DNA of 64,000 nucleotides from Roseiarcus sp963835955 (GCA_963835955.1 CAWIHZ010000017.1:1-64000), one strand, 5' to 3'; numbered from the stretch's first letter, positions 1 through 9,803 are shown. Notes: generated by a model from the sequence alone, not told the origin. Program-made: numbers and translations.

Positions 1-120
1 CAGCAGAGCCTTTGGTATTAGATATTCGATGACCACCGGCATTTCGCCGCTCGCGCGGATCATCGCCAAGACGTTGCGCGACGTGCCGCATTTCGGGTTA
101 TGGTAGATGGTGACGGTCAA
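1..120 (-). CDS. arsC: arsenate reductase (ArsC family), N-terminal part
   Basis: This is the first 40 codons of an ArsC-type arsenate reductase; the rest lies beyond the left edge. The peptide carries the family signature HNPKCGTSRN, in which the cysteine is the nucleophile that attacks arsenate and is later reduced by glutaredoxin. The order resembles the start of the plasmid R773 enzyme. The start is TTG at 120, because the family begins just before TVTIYHN; no clear ribosome binding site is visible and an in-frame stop lies at 178-180. Related YffB/Spx-like proteins share the fold, but the CGTSRN motif favours true ArsC. No ars operon genes are visible on this side. Confidence 0.8.
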   Translation of the reverse strand, partial: MTVTIYHNPKCGTSRNVLAMIRASGEMPVVIEYLIPKALL

Positions 121-262
121 AGCGCCCGGCGTTCGCAAAAGGTCGTAATCCAATAAGCGCCGGATTTCGCTGTAATGTCATCCGCGGCTGATCGCGACGG
201 AGATTCACGGCATGCGTCGGCCGGGGGAAACACGCTAATTTTTCAGAGGAAGGAGGCAGTCG

Positions 263-520
263 ATGGATAAGTGCCAGAAGGGCGTTAGCCGCAGGACGAT
301 TCTCATGGCCGCGGCCGGCGCCGCGCCGGTTCTCGCGCTAATGTCGGGCTCGGCGGAAGCAAAGATGGCGCAGGCCGCGGTGAAATATCAGACCACGCCG
401 AAAGACGGCAAGCAGTGCGACGCCTGCAATTTCTTCGTCGCCCCCAATTCGTGCAAGATGGTCGACGGCGACATCGCTCCGACCGGCTGGTGCCTGTTGT
501 GGGTGAAGAAGGCCGCATGA
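263..520 (+). CDS. high-potential iron-sulfur protein (HiPIP)
   Basis: This 85-residue protein is a HiPIP, a small periplasmic electron carrier with one [4Fe-4S] cluster cycling between +2 and +3. The N-terminus is a Tat signal: twin arginines at residues 10-11, then a hydrophobic stretch and an A-x-A type cleavage region near residues 31-33. Four cysteines at 52, 55, 64 and 77 match the CxxC...C...C cluster ligation pattern. A strong AGGAAGGAGG ribosome binding site at 246-255 fixes the ATG. The gene is monocistronic. In other bacteria HiPIPs donate electrons to photosynthetic reaction centres or oxidases; the partner here is unknown. A Tat operon for export lies at 48-50 kb. Confidence 0.9.
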   Translation: MDKCQKGVSRRTILMAAAGAAPVLALMSGSAEAKMAQAAVKYQTTPKDGKQCDACNFFVAPNSCKMVDGDIAPTGWCLLWVKKAA

Positions 521-556
521 CCAAAGCGCTTCGGCGGTGACGACCTCTGCGCGCGA

Positions 557-955
557 CTAGCCCTTGCGGCCGAGCCGCGCGTCGGCCTCGATCTCGACTT
601 TCATTTCGGACTTGAGCAGGCCTGAGACGACCACGATCGTCGCCGCCGGGCGGATCGCGCCGAAGACCTCGCCCTGGACCCTCAGCACTGCTTCGCAATA
701 GGCGGCGTCGGTGACGAAGGTCCGCAAGCGCACGATGTCGGCGAGGCCGCCGCCGGCTTCCCTCAGGACCGCGGCGAACGTCGAATAGATGTTTCGGGTC
801 TGGTCGGCGGGATCGTCGGGCATCGCCATTGTCGCGTAATCGTATCCGGTCGTGCCGGCGATATGGACCTCGTCGCCGCTGACGATCGCGCGCGAATAGC
901 CGTGCGCAGCCTCGAACGGCGAGCCGGATGAAATCAGACGCCGGACCGCGGGCAT
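557..955 (-). CDS. RidA/YjgF/Rid-family protein
   Basis: The product is a 132-residue Rid-family protein. RidA deaminates reactive enamine/imine intermediates from PLP enzymes; other Rid subgroups have different or unknown roles. The conserved RPAAT segment at residues 102-106 (the arginine binds the substrate carboxylate in RidA) and a glutamate-containing tail EIEADA at 121-126 fit the family. The ATG at 955 gives the normal family length. A GTG at 964 overlaps the carboxylase stop (GTGA) and would add three residues, so translation is probably coupled to the upstream carboxylase gene. The assignment to the RidA subgroup itself is not certain. Confidence 0.85.
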   Translation of the reverse strand: MPAVRRLISSGSPFEAAHGYSRAIVSGDEVHIAGTTGYDYATMAMPDDPADQTRNIYSTFAAVLREAGGGLADIVRLRTFVTDAAYCEAVLRVQGEVFGAIRPAATIVVVSGLLKSEMKVEIEADARLGRKG

Positions 956-960
956 AGTCG

Positions 961-2964
<2,004 letters not shown>

Positions 2965-3148
2965 CGGCTCCCCTCGCGAGGACAGCGCGAGGCTTGCCCC
3001 TGGAAGCCGTTTCTATTGGAACGAAAACGGCGCGTAAACAGCGTCCGCGGCCAGGGCGGCCGCGGCAGCGAGAACGAGACTTTGCAAGCTCCGGAAAGTG
3101 CGGGCGGAGCGCCGCGGCGAACGCCGCGCGCGCCCCGCCCTCATGCCT

Positions 3149-3454
3149 TCAGTAGTTGTTGCAGACCTGCACCCGGCGCCAAACGTGGTCGACCCACGCG
3201 TGGGTGAAGCGGCAGGTGGTCGAGTTGACCGAGACCGCGGGCCCCGGCGCCGCGGCAGGCGTCGCGAACCAGGCCGGGTTGTCGGTCGCGACCGTGCCGC
3301 CGAGCCAAGCGCCGCCCAGGATGCCGCCGGCAAGCCATGCCGCGGCGGCGGCGGGAACGATAATGAGCGGGTTGGCCTGAGCGGCGGACGGGGCGCTGGC
3401 GGCAAGGCCGAGCGCGATCGTGGCGGCGGTCAAGGTCGTCACTGCTTTGTGCAT
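3149..3454 (-). CDS. small secreted hypothetical protein
   Basis: A 101-residue protein with a signal peptide (MHKAVTTLTAATIALGLAAS..., cleavage near AQA at 26-28), a glycine/alanine-rich hydrophobic stretch, and a C-terminal segment with two cysteines ending VQVCNNY. The ATG at 3454 is preceded by GGAAGG, which is why it is preferred over longer upstream starts. I do not recognise a named family; many alphaproteobacteria encode short exported proteins of this look. The cysteine pair could form one disulfide in the periplasm. No operon partner is evident. Confidence 0.6.
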   Translation of the reverse strand: MHKAVTTLTAATIALGLAASAPSAAQANPLIIVPAAAAAWLAGGILGGAWLGGTVATDNPAWFATPAAAPGPAVSVNSTTCRFTHAWVDHVWRRVQVCNNY

Positions 3455-3742
3455 GACATCCTTCCTTTTTGGAAACGCCCCCGCTGGACGGCGGAACGTC
3501 CACAACGGGCGCGTCCTCACGCCCGATTTCGCGGCAGCCGCTGCGAGGATTGTCGCGATACGGCGCCCGCGCGCGGGGGCGACTCCCCCACAAGTGAGGA
3601 GCCTTCAGGCCCATCAAACCCAGCAAACAGACGTAGGTTCCCACGGAAGATAAGGTCATTCCGCGGCGGCGAGGCGACCATACTTGGGCGAGCTTTCGTC
3701 CGGAGCGATGATCGCGCCGGGATGGTCTCCTGACGAGGCGCC

Positions 3743-4183
3743 CTATCCAGTCATCGCGGCCCGTAGCGCCTCATCTACCCCTGGCCAGCCGCGCGCCGCG
3801 CGCGCCCTGACTGCGCCCAGGAACCATTGCGGCACCCGATGGGCCTCGGCCAGAACGTTGACCAGCGCCGCCAGCGCCTCGACCGACATGCATTCGTCCG
3901 CGCGCGCCAGCAGCCACTCGGCGTCGGCGTCGCTGACGACGCCGGTCGGCCGAGCTTGCCAGACAACATGCTCGGTGATCAACTCGACAAAAAGCTCCGA
4001 CCATTCCCTCGCGTTGCTCATGCCGGCCCTGGAGACGGCGAACAGCTCGTCCGCCGCCTCCCGGCTGACCTCGCCGTCCGGAAAAACCTCGCGCCGAAGC
4101 CAGGCGACATCCTGCGCGGTCACTCTGCGGCCGTGGATCATCGCGCTGATGATCGTGCGGCTCCTGTCGATTGCAAACGCCAT
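3743..4183 (-). CDS. conserved hypothetical protein (duplicated alpha-helical unit)
   Basis: A 146-residue soluble protein without a signal peptide. Two halves look alike: an acidic helix beginning with a turn (VTAQDVAWLRREVFPDGEVS and later GVVSDADAEWLLARADECMS), then a helix rich in leucine, valine and alanine. This suggests an internally duplicated helical domain, loosely like EF-hand or TerB-like folds. I do not recognise a characterised family. The ATG at 4183 was chosen because longer upstream frames have poor composition. It stands alone. Confidence 0.55.
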   Translation of the reverse strand: MAFAIDRSRTIISAMIHGRRVTAQDVAWLRREVFPDGEVSREAADELFAVSRAGMSNAREWSELFVELITEHVVWQARPTGVVSDADAEWLLARADECMSVEALAALVNVLAEAHRVPQWFLGAVRARAARGWPGVDEALRAAMTG

Positions 4184-4594
4184 TTCCACGCACCCTAGCT
4201 TTACGCCCGACCCGTCGGCTCTGTCGGCCGGCTCTCTTGGTAGGACGAAGCCTGCGCGCCAATATTTTCCAGTATGTGAATCCAGGCCCTGACGTAACGG
4301 GCGGCGTGTTGGCACAGTTAAGGCGCAGCAAAGCCGGATGGTTTCGCGACGATGAACATCAACGATGAAAATGTAAAAGCCGACGCGGGCTGACGCCGCG
4401 GCTTTGGCGGCGCGCCAGGCCGTCTGGGGCCAACGCGCGGGTTTGGCATAAATCCCGCGACGCTCATGTCGAGTTCAGCGCCCTCGGGCGACGATCGGGA
4501 TCACCGGCGCGCGCCCGATCGGCCTCGGGCGAACGTCGTTTCGTATTGCCGTAACGATGCGGCGCATTGACGCATGGTGACGCGATAGCGACCC
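4184..4594. other. gene-free stretch
   Basis: About 410 bases separate the hypothetical gene from the duplicated leader that follows. I see no credible coding sequence. A weak hairpin with AAAGCCG/CGGCTTT ends lies at 4376-4405 but lacks a T-run. No repeat or tRNA was recognised. Confidence 0.4.
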
Positions 4595-4913
4595 ATGTCC
4601 GCCCCCGGCGCCGCTTGCGCGGCCAGTGAATAAAATAAAGAAGAAACAGTCGATTGACGCAACGGCGAGTCGCCTCTGGCGCGCGCGGCGATGGCGCGCC
4701 GATCTCGATTTGGGCAAATTTCCGCTGCGGCGCACAAATTATGAACTTGACAGTGACTGCAACCAATGGAATTGTATTTTTGGGGAACGGGCGGTCGAAT
4801 AATTGAATCAGGCGACGGTTTAAAGCGTCGGGCATTGGTGCTTGCTTGGACGCTGCTGGTCGCGTGGACTTGGCGGCGACGCCTTCGGCGGTTCTCCGAT
4901 GAGGAGTTCGAGC
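4595..4913 (+). repeat. duplicated promoter/leader unit, copy 1
   Basis: This stretch is repeated at 5725-6023 with high identity. The shared blocks are a GGCCAGTGA segment with AAGAAACAGTCGATTGACGC, a GC-rich palindromic patch around GGCGCGCC, the segment GATCTCGATTTGGGC, a promoter-like TTGACA element and the ribosome binding site GAGGAGTTCGA before ATGGGGAAA. Both copies precede a PEP-CTERM-type gene in the same orientation. The simplest reading is tandem duplication of a whole promoter-leader-gene unit, followed by faster divergence of the coding bodies. Confidence 0.85.
4747..4775 (+). promoter_or_regulatory. putative sigma-70-type promoter of the first PEP-CTERM gene
   Basis: A perfect -35 hexamer TTGACA at 4747-4752 is followed after 17 bases by AATTGT at 4770-4775. 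The same spacing and both hexamers recur in the second leader copy at 5877-5905. This predicts a 5' untranslated leader of roughly 130 bases before the ATG at 4914. The -10 match is imperfect, so the call rests on the conservation between copies. Confidence 0.5.
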
Positions 4914-5585
4914 ATGGGGAAATCTAAATATCTGGCTCTGGGCGCGCTCGCCATGACGGCCAGCGTCGCCGCGATGAGCGTTGCGCAAGCGTCGGTCGTC
5001 ATCACTCAGATCGGGCCGCAGAATACCAGGACCTTCGACAACAACGCGGTCGGCTCGACCTCCGGCACTTCATCCACCAATTCAGGGCCGATTTCATTTA
5101 CGACCGCCGCCGGCGCGGTCGCAAATGGCACAGCTTCAACTAACGCCGCGCCGGCGGGCGACACGAGCAACTATTTGTGGGACGTGGCGGGCGCCACGGT
5201 CACGTTCACCAATGGCCCTGTTCATTGGGTTGATATCTATTGGGGCTCGATCGATGGCTCTCCCGGAAGCTCCAACAACAATGTTCTTGCCTTGAGCATC
5301 GCCGGGGATACGATTACCGGAGCGGACCTCGCCGGGATGGGAATTGGGGTGGACGGAAGCGGCAATCAACACAGCGCGGGTGACAACCAGTGGTTCCGGA
5401 TCTCGGACTCCAACGGTCAAGCGTTCAGTTCGTTCACCGTTAGCTCGTCGACCAACGCATTCGAGTTCGACATGGCGGCGCCTGAGGCGTCGACCTGGGC
5501 GATGATGGTTTTTGGCTTCGCCGGCCTCGGCTTCGCCGCCTTCTACGGCAGGCGCAAGGGCGACATTTCGATCGTCTCCGCGTAA
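4914..5585 (+). CDS. PEP-CTERM-type sorted extracellular protein (copy 1)
   Basis: A 223-residue exported protein. It has a signal peptide (MGKSKYLALGALAMTASVAA..., cleavage near AQA-S), a Ser/Thr/Asn/Gly-rich body, and a C-terminal sorting tail. The tail has PEASTWAMM, a glycine-rich hydrophobic helix (GFAGLGFAAF) and a basic end YGRRK. It matches the PEPxxWA-CTERM signals recognised by exosortases, with PEA in place of PEP. The start is the ATG at 4914, which has GAGGAG eight bases upstream and aligns with the paralog downstream. Such proteins are associated with exopolysaccharide matrices. No exosortase gene is visible in the window. The body has no recognised domain. Confidence 0.75.
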   Translation: MGKSKYLALGALAMTASVAAMSVAQASVVITQIGPQNTRTFDNNAVGSTSGTSSTNSGPISFTTAAGAVANGTASTNAAPAGDTSNYLWDVAGATVTFTNGPVHWVDIYWGSIDGSPGSSNNNVLALSIAGDTITGADLAGMGIGVDGSGNQHSAGDNQWFRISDSNGQAFSSFTVSSSTNAFEFDMAAPEASTWAMMVFGFAGLGFAAFYGRRKGDISIVSA

Positions 5586-5610
5586 TCGGGGCGCAAGACC
5601 AAAACTCGCG

Positions 5611-5640
5611 AAAGGCCGCCTCCGGGCGGCCTTTCTTTTT
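5611..5640 (+). terminator. rho-independent terminator after PEP-CTERM copy 1
   Basis: AAAGGCCGCC and GGGCGGCCTTT form a strong GC-rich hairpin with a short loop, followed by CTTTTT. It lies 25 bases after the stop codon. Confidence 0.85.
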
Positions 5641-5724
5641 GGCCGCTCTTTTTGGCCGCCGGCGCGCCGAAGCGCCGAACATTCAACTTGTCGTGAAGTC
5701 TGCTGCTGAATTCCGCGCAAAACG

Positions 5725-6023
5725 ATGGCCAGCGCCCGGCGCTGCTCGCGGGGCCAGTGAATGAGATAAAGAAGAAACAGTCGATTGACGCAACGACCAA
5801 TCGCCTCTGGCGCGCGGGCGATGGCGCGCCGATCTCGATTTGGGCGAATTTCCGCTGCGGCGCGTCAAATATGAACTTGACAGTGATCGCAACCGATGGA
5901 ATTGTACCTTTGGGAACGAGCGGTCGTATATTGAAACAGGGGGCGGTTAAAGTGTCGACCGTTAATGCCCTCTTTAGCTTGGCGCCGACGCCGTTGGCGT
6001 TTTTTCCGACGAGGAGTTCGACC
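5725..6023 (+). repeat. duplicated promoter/leader unit, copy 2
   Basis: This is the second copy of the unit described at 4595-4913, with the same ordered blocks and small indels. It sits between the terminator of the first PEP-CTERM gene and the start of the second. The distal 100 bases diverge more than the promoter-proximal part, but GAGGAGTTCGA next to the start codon is conserved. Confidence 0.85.
5877..5905 (+). promoter_or_regulatory. putative sigma-70-type promoter of the second PEP-CTERM gene
   Basis: TTGACA at 5877-5882, a 17-base spacer and AATTGT at 5900-5905 repeat the arrangement seen in the first leader, with four or fewer changes in the spacer. Transcription would begin about 110 bases before the ATG at 6024. 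Confidence 0.5.
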
Positions 6024-6797
6024 ATGGGGAAACTTAAATATCTAGCGATTGGAGTGACGGCCTTTGCGCTGGTCGGGGCGACGCCGGCTTTCGCGATGGT
6101 GAATCTCGTCTCGAACGGCGACTTCGAAACCAACGGCGGCAACGGACAGCTCGCCTTCAACACGACCGCGATGGACTGGTCCGTGCCCGCGCTGAATGGC
6201 AGCTATGCCTTCCTCTACAACGCGGGCGGCGGCGGCTCGAGCGGCACGACCGCCGACAACGGCGGCGCGACTGGCCAGTATGGGAACGTGGCGATCTGGG
6301 GACCTGGCAATGGTTCGAGCAACGGACTCACGCTCAGTCCCAATGGCGGTGCATTCGTCGCGTCGGATCCGGATTTCCAGAACGGAGCGTTGACACAATC
6401 CATCACCGGGTTGACCAGCGGCCAAACCTACGCCGTGTCCTTTTACTGGGCCGCAGGGCAGCAGCACGGCTTCAGCGGACCTACCTCAGCAGGGTGGGAC
6501 GTCGCCCTAGGTTCTGACCCAATTCAGTCGACCGGGAACGCGTCGATTGGGTCGCATGGTTTCAGCGGTTGGAATATGTCGACTTTTGACTTCGTTGCGC
6601 AAGGAACGAGCGAGACGCTCTCCTTCCTCGCCACTGGAACGGGGGGCGCCCCATTGCCGCCCTTCGCGCTGCTGGATGGCGTGAGCATGGCGGCGGTGCC
6701 GGAACCGTCGACCTGGGCGATGATGCTGCTCGGCTTCGCCGGACTGGGCTACGCGGGCTTCCGCAGCCGCCGGCGCCCGGCGATCTCGATCGTCTGA
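6024..6797 (+). CDS. PEP-CTERM-type sorted extracellular protein (copy 2)
   Basis: A 257-residue exported protein. The signal peptide resembles copy 1 (MGKLKYLAIG..., cleavage near AFA). The mature part starts NLVSNGDFE, the opening of many carbohydrate-binding-like or DUF642-type beta-sandwich domains, and is rich in Gly, Asn, Ser and Thr. The C-terminus has VPEPSTWAMM, a hydrophobic glycine-rich helix and an RSRRR basic tail, a canonical PEPxxWA-CTERM signal. The ATG at 6024 carries GAGGAG at 6011-6016. The signal peptide and sorting tail are shared with copy 1 but the body is not, so the pair evolved by duplication with exchange or fast divergence of the central domain. Confidence 0.8.
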   Translation: MGKLKYLAIGVTAFALVGATPAFAMVNLVSNGDFETNGGNGQLAFNTTAMDWSVPALNGSYAFLYNAGGGGSSGTTADNGGATGQYGNVAIWGPGNGSSNGLTLSPNGGAFVASDPDFQNGALTQSITGLTSGQTYAVSFYWAAGQQHGFSGPTSAGWDVALGSDPIQSTGNASIGSHGFSGWNMSTFDFVAQGTSETLSFLATGTGGAPLPPFALLDGVSMAAVPEPSTWAMMLLGFAGLGYAGFRSRRRPAISIV

Positions 6798-6823
6798 GAC
6801 TCGCATTCAATCAGACCAAACGA

Positions 6824-6857
6824 CAAGCCGCCCGTTCACGGGCGGCTTGATCGTTTT
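6824..6857 (+). terminator. rho-independent terminator after PEP-CTERM copy 2
   Basis: CAAGCCGCCCG and CGGGCGGCTTG form an 11-bp stem with a four-base loop, followed by ATCGTTTTG. The tail TGATCGTTTTGAGCGC is repeated once more just downstream, which may be a small local duplication. Confidence 0.75.
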
Positions 6858-6951
6858 GAGCGCCTCTTGATCGTTTTGAGCGCTTGGGGCATGTTTCGCC
6901 GGGCCCTCAAAACTCGGCCCGACTTGAGTGGCGGGGTGCTTGGAATTTCTC

Positions 6952-7869
6952 ATGGCCGCGTACCTGATTGAGCACTCTCGGCCCGTTTTCATAAATCTGC
7001 TGCGAAGCGGCGTTTGGCTCGTTATAATTGCGGCCATCTTTGTCCCGTTGGAGCGGTTGTTCGCGCTTCATCCGCAGAAGATCTTCCGCAAGGAAGCGGC
7101 GGTCGACATCGGCTACTATTTCCTCAACGGCTTGGCTATTGCGTTTGTGCTTGCCGCGCCGCTCTCGATTGTTGCTATGGTCGTCCGTCACGCGATTCCC
7201 GGAAGCGTCGTCTTGACGATTGGCGCCTGGCCGCTTTGGGTCCGGGCATGCGCGGCGATGGTCGTGGGCGAGTTCGGCTACTACTGGGGCCATCGCCTGA
7301 CCCATCAGGTCCCGTTTCTATGGCGCTTCCATGCGGTGCATCACAGCGCCGAGCAACTCGACTTTCTCGTGAGTTCACGCGGGCATCCAGTTGATGTCGT
7401 ATTTTCCCGCATGTGCATGCTGACCCCACTTCTTGCGTTGGGCTTGGTCAATACCGTCCGATTCAGCGACGGGATAATCCCGATAGTCGTCCTGCTTTTT
7501 GGAACGATTTGGGGTTTTTTCATTCATTCAAACCTGCGCTGGCGGCTCGGTCCGCTGGAGTGGCTGATCGCCACGCCAGGCTTCCATCACTGGCATCACA
7601 CCTACGGCGGGCGACAGCGTGATTGCAATTATTCCACAATGTTGCCTTGGATCGATCGTCTATTCGGCACCCACTACCTGCCCGACGTCTGGCCGGAACG
7701 CTATGGCATCGCCGAGCCGATGGCCCATTCGCTGGTCGGCCAGCTCGTCCAGCCGTTGACGCCGGAGCACGCGACGCTGTCCGACGAGCCGGCGGGCGTT
7801 GCCGCGCCGGTCGCGCAAGTCGAGGCGGCCGGCGCGCCGGCGAGACCCCGTCCACAAGGCTCGGCTTGA
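6952..7869 (+). CDS. sterol desaturase/fatty acid hydroxylase family protein
   Basis: A 305-residue membrane protein of the fatty acid hydroxylase superfamily, whose di-iron centre is held by histidine clusters. The clusters visible are HRLTH (in GHRLTHQ), HAVHHS and HHWHH, in the expected order HxxxH, HxxHH, HxxHH. Four to five hydrophobic segments surround them. The C-terminal ~60 residues are Ala/Pro-rich and probably not part of the fold. The ATG at 6952 is preferred; a GTG at 6928 would add eight residues, and neither has a strong ribosome binding site. Substrate (sterol, hopanoid, carotenoid, fatty acid or ether lipid) cannot be read from sequence. It stands alone. Confidence 0.85.
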   Translation: MAAYLIEHSRPVFINLLRSGVWLVIIAAIFVPLERLFALHPQKIFRKEAAVDIGYYFLNGLAIAFVLAAPLSIVAMVVRHAIPGSVVLTIGAWPLWVRACAAMVVGEFGYYWGHRLTHQVPFLWRFHAVHHSAEQLDFLVSSRGHPVDVVFSRMCMLTPLLALGLVNTVRFSDGIIPIVVLLFGTIWGFFIHSNLRWRLGPLEWLIATPGFHHWHHTYGGRQRDCNYSTMLPWIDRLFGTHYLPDVWPERYGIAEPMAHSLVGQLVQPLTPEHATLSDEPAGVAAPVAQVEAAGAPARPRPQGSA

Positions 7870-8024
7870 TTTGCCGAGCGGCGATTGGCGTCGGCGTCCG
7901 CGAAACCTCGATGTCGGCGCGATCTCGCCCGTCCCGTTGGCGGTCTTCTCTCGGCGCCGTCTTCACGGGCGCCATTCGGCCCGAAATTTCTTCGCGCCGA
8001 GCCGCCAATTCCGTCCAATTGGAC

Positions 8025-8053
8025 TTGACTATTCGATACAACTATCGAATTGT
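8025..8053 (+). promoter_or_regulatory. promoter-like site containing a perfect palindrome
   Basis: TTGACT at 8025-8030 and AATTGT at 8048-8053 are 17 bases apart, the same -10 sequence and spacing as the two PEP-CTERM promoters. The spacer holds ATTCGATA (8031-8038) and TATCGAAT (8043-8050), an exact 8-bp inverted repeat around CAAC. A dimeric repressor bound here would block RNA polymerase. The regulator is unknown. Confidence 0.45.
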
Positions 8054-8059
8054 ACAACC

Positions 8060-8239
8060 GGCGTATGCGACCGGGATGGCGGTGCAACCCCGGTCGTGTG
8101 AACCTGCTTTGAACCTGCGCCGTCCCGTGGCGTGTTTGTTCATAAGAAGTTCGCTTCAAAGGCCAATGTGGGGTTGCGGCTTGCAAAGCCGCGCCGCGGA
8201 CAAACTGATGAAAGACCGCCCTCGGGCGGTCTTTCTTTT
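8060..8239 (+). ncRNA. possible small non-coding transcript
   Basis: About 180 bases between the promoter-like palindrome and an excellent terminator hold no convincing gene: the only open frame across it is not recognisable and lacks a ribosome binding site. GACCGGG and CCCGGTC near 8070-8096 can pair into an internal hairpin. A regulated small RNA would fit this layout, but a short peptide gene or a decayed leader cannot be excluded. Confidence 0.25.
8211..8239 (+). terminator. rho-independent terminator
   Basis: AAAGACCGCC and GGCGGTCTTT form a perfect 10-bp stem with a CTCG loop, followed by CTTTT. It terminates transcription in the forward direction between the hydroxylase gene and the transposase remnant. 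Confidence 0.85.
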
Positions 8240-8319
8240 GGCCGCCGCCGCAAGCGCATTATCCTGAAGCGCGCGCGCGTTCTCGACCCGCAATTCAACG
8301 AAACCGCATCATGCTCTAG

Positions 8320-8825
8320 CCAGCAACTCGACGATCGGGCGGGCGCTCAAAAAAACATTCTCCAGCCCCATCGCCGACAGTGCTGGGTCATCCCGCCCAA
8401 GGCCAACGGCGCGTTCGTAGCGGCGATGGAAGACGTGCTGGCCGTCTACACGCGGCCACGCGATCCCGACCGTCCGCTGGTTTGCCTGGACGAGACCTCG
8501 AAGCAACTCCTCGCCGAGACGCGGACGACGATTCGATGAAACCGGGCGCCCGGTCCGTTGCGATTACGAGTACGAGCGCAATGGGACCGCCAACCTCTTC
8601 ATGCTGTTCGCGCCGCTCGAAGGCTGGCGCCATGTCAAAGTCACGGACCGCCACACCGCCGTGGATTATGCTCACGTCTTGAAAGACTTGGCCGATATCC
8701 ACTTTTCCGCCGCCCAGATCATCGTTCTGGTCCAGGACAATCTCAACATCCACAGCAAGGCGTCACTCTACCAAGCCTTTCCGGCCGCCGAAGCCAGGCG
8801 GCTGGTCGAGCAATTCGAATGGGCC
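8320..8825 (+). pseudogene. IS630-family transposase remnant
   Basis: Two frames together encode the central DDE part of an IS630-type transposase. The first (about 8342-8535) reads ...KKNILQPHRRQCWVIPPKANG and VCLDETSKQLL, holding the first catalytic aspartate in LDET. After a frameshift near 8537-8550, the second reads CDYEYERNGTANLFMLFAPL, then VLVQDNLNIH with the second aspartate. The sequence stops at VEQFEW, so the third acidic residue and the C-terminus are gone, as is the N-terminal helix-turn-helix. No terminal inverted repeats were found. It cannot encode an active enzyme. Confidence 0.8.
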
Positions 8826-8908
8826 AAATCGTCCCGAGGCGGGCATTTTCCGCCCTCGGCGCGAAGGGCGCGCCGGCCCAGGCGGCCGCTCGACGAGGGC
8901 GTCAGACC

Positions 8909-9715
8909 ATGGAAGCTCCAGGCGCGAATCTCCGATCTGCGCTCCTTTTCCTGCTCATGCTGTGCGCGAGCGCCGCCATCGGATTCTTCGTCAATTCGCG
9001 CCTGCCCGAAAAGCACAGGTCGCGCAATGCGTTCGAACTGGTGCAGGTCGCGATCACTTTGCTGGTGACATTCGCCGCGATCGTCCTCGCGCTTCTGACG
9101 ACTTCGGTCAAGGCGGGCTTCGACGCCGCGGAGGACGCGCGCGGGAACTACGCCGCCAACCTCGCCCAGATGGATCGATGCCTGCGCGACTATGGTCCGG
9201 AGACGCAACACATTCGCGAGCAGCTGCGCGGCTACGTCGCCGCCGTCATCGCCAGCACCTGGCCGAGCGAGCCGCCCCCGACACATGTCAAATACCCGGA
9301 CGTGTCGCACATTCCGCAACTCGGCGAGAGCTTCGTCCTCGGCGATATCATGAACGACGTCGGGTTGGAGATCCGCTCGCTGACGCCGACCGATCCGCTG
9401 CGCCAACACCTGGCCTCCGCCTGCATCCGTCAGTATTCGGATCTAATCAAGAGCCGATGGGCGGTGATCGAAAGCATTCGCCCGTCGATCTCGCCAGCCT
9501 TTTATTGGCTGCTGGTGTTCTGGTTCGTGATCCTGTTCGCGAGCTTCGGCGTCATGGCGCCGCCCAACGCGATGAGCGTGACCGTCATTCTGCTGTCGGC
9601 GGTCTCCATGGCGGTCGCGATGTTCGCGATCCTCGACATGGACCTGCCCTACGGCGGCCTGTTCGGCATCGAGAGCACATCGATGCGCCATGCGCTCGCG
9701 GACATGATGCGCTGA
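8909..9715 (+). CDS. DUF4239-type (bestrophin-like) membrane protein
   Basis: A 268-residue membrane protein. Two N-terminal hydrophobic helices (about residues 10-28 and 43-64) are separated by a short basic loop. A soluble central part of about 110 residues follows, then two C-terminal helices (about 198-216 and 222-240) and the segment YGGLFGIESTSMRHALADM. This arrangement and the terminal LPYGG-F motif match DUF4239, a family with bestrophin-like topology and no proven function. The start is ATG 8909, because upstream sequence belongs to the transposase remnant. It is probably expressed alone. Confidence 0.7.
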   Translation: MEAPGANLRSALLFLLMLCASAAIGFFVNSRLPEKHRSRNAFELVQVAITLLVTFAAIVLALLTTSVKAGFDAAEDARGNYAANLAQMDRCLRDYGPETQHIREQLRGYVAAVIASTWPSEPPPTHVKYPDVSHIPQLGESFVLGDIMNDVGLEIRSLTPTDPLRQHLASACIRQYSDLIKSRWAVIESIRPSISPAFYWLLVFWFVILFASFGVMAPPNAMSVTVILLSAVSMAVAMFAILDMDLPYGGLFGIESTSMRHALADMMR

Positions 9716-9803
9716 GCCGCGACCCCGCTTGGCTCCTTGTCAGTCCACGCAGCATCGATGCCAAGGACAGCGCGCGGATGAAAATGTCGGCGGTCATGTC
9801 CTC

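Noticed and set aside
3013..3143. Possible 43-residue hydrophobic peptide downstream of the small secreted protein
   Set aside because: Only a short Arg-rich and Ala-rich frame; no ribosome binding site or family support.
4376..4405. Hairpin AAAGCCG/CGGCTTT upstream of the PEP-CTERM leader
   Set aside because: Lacks a T-run and does not follow a gene in the right direction.
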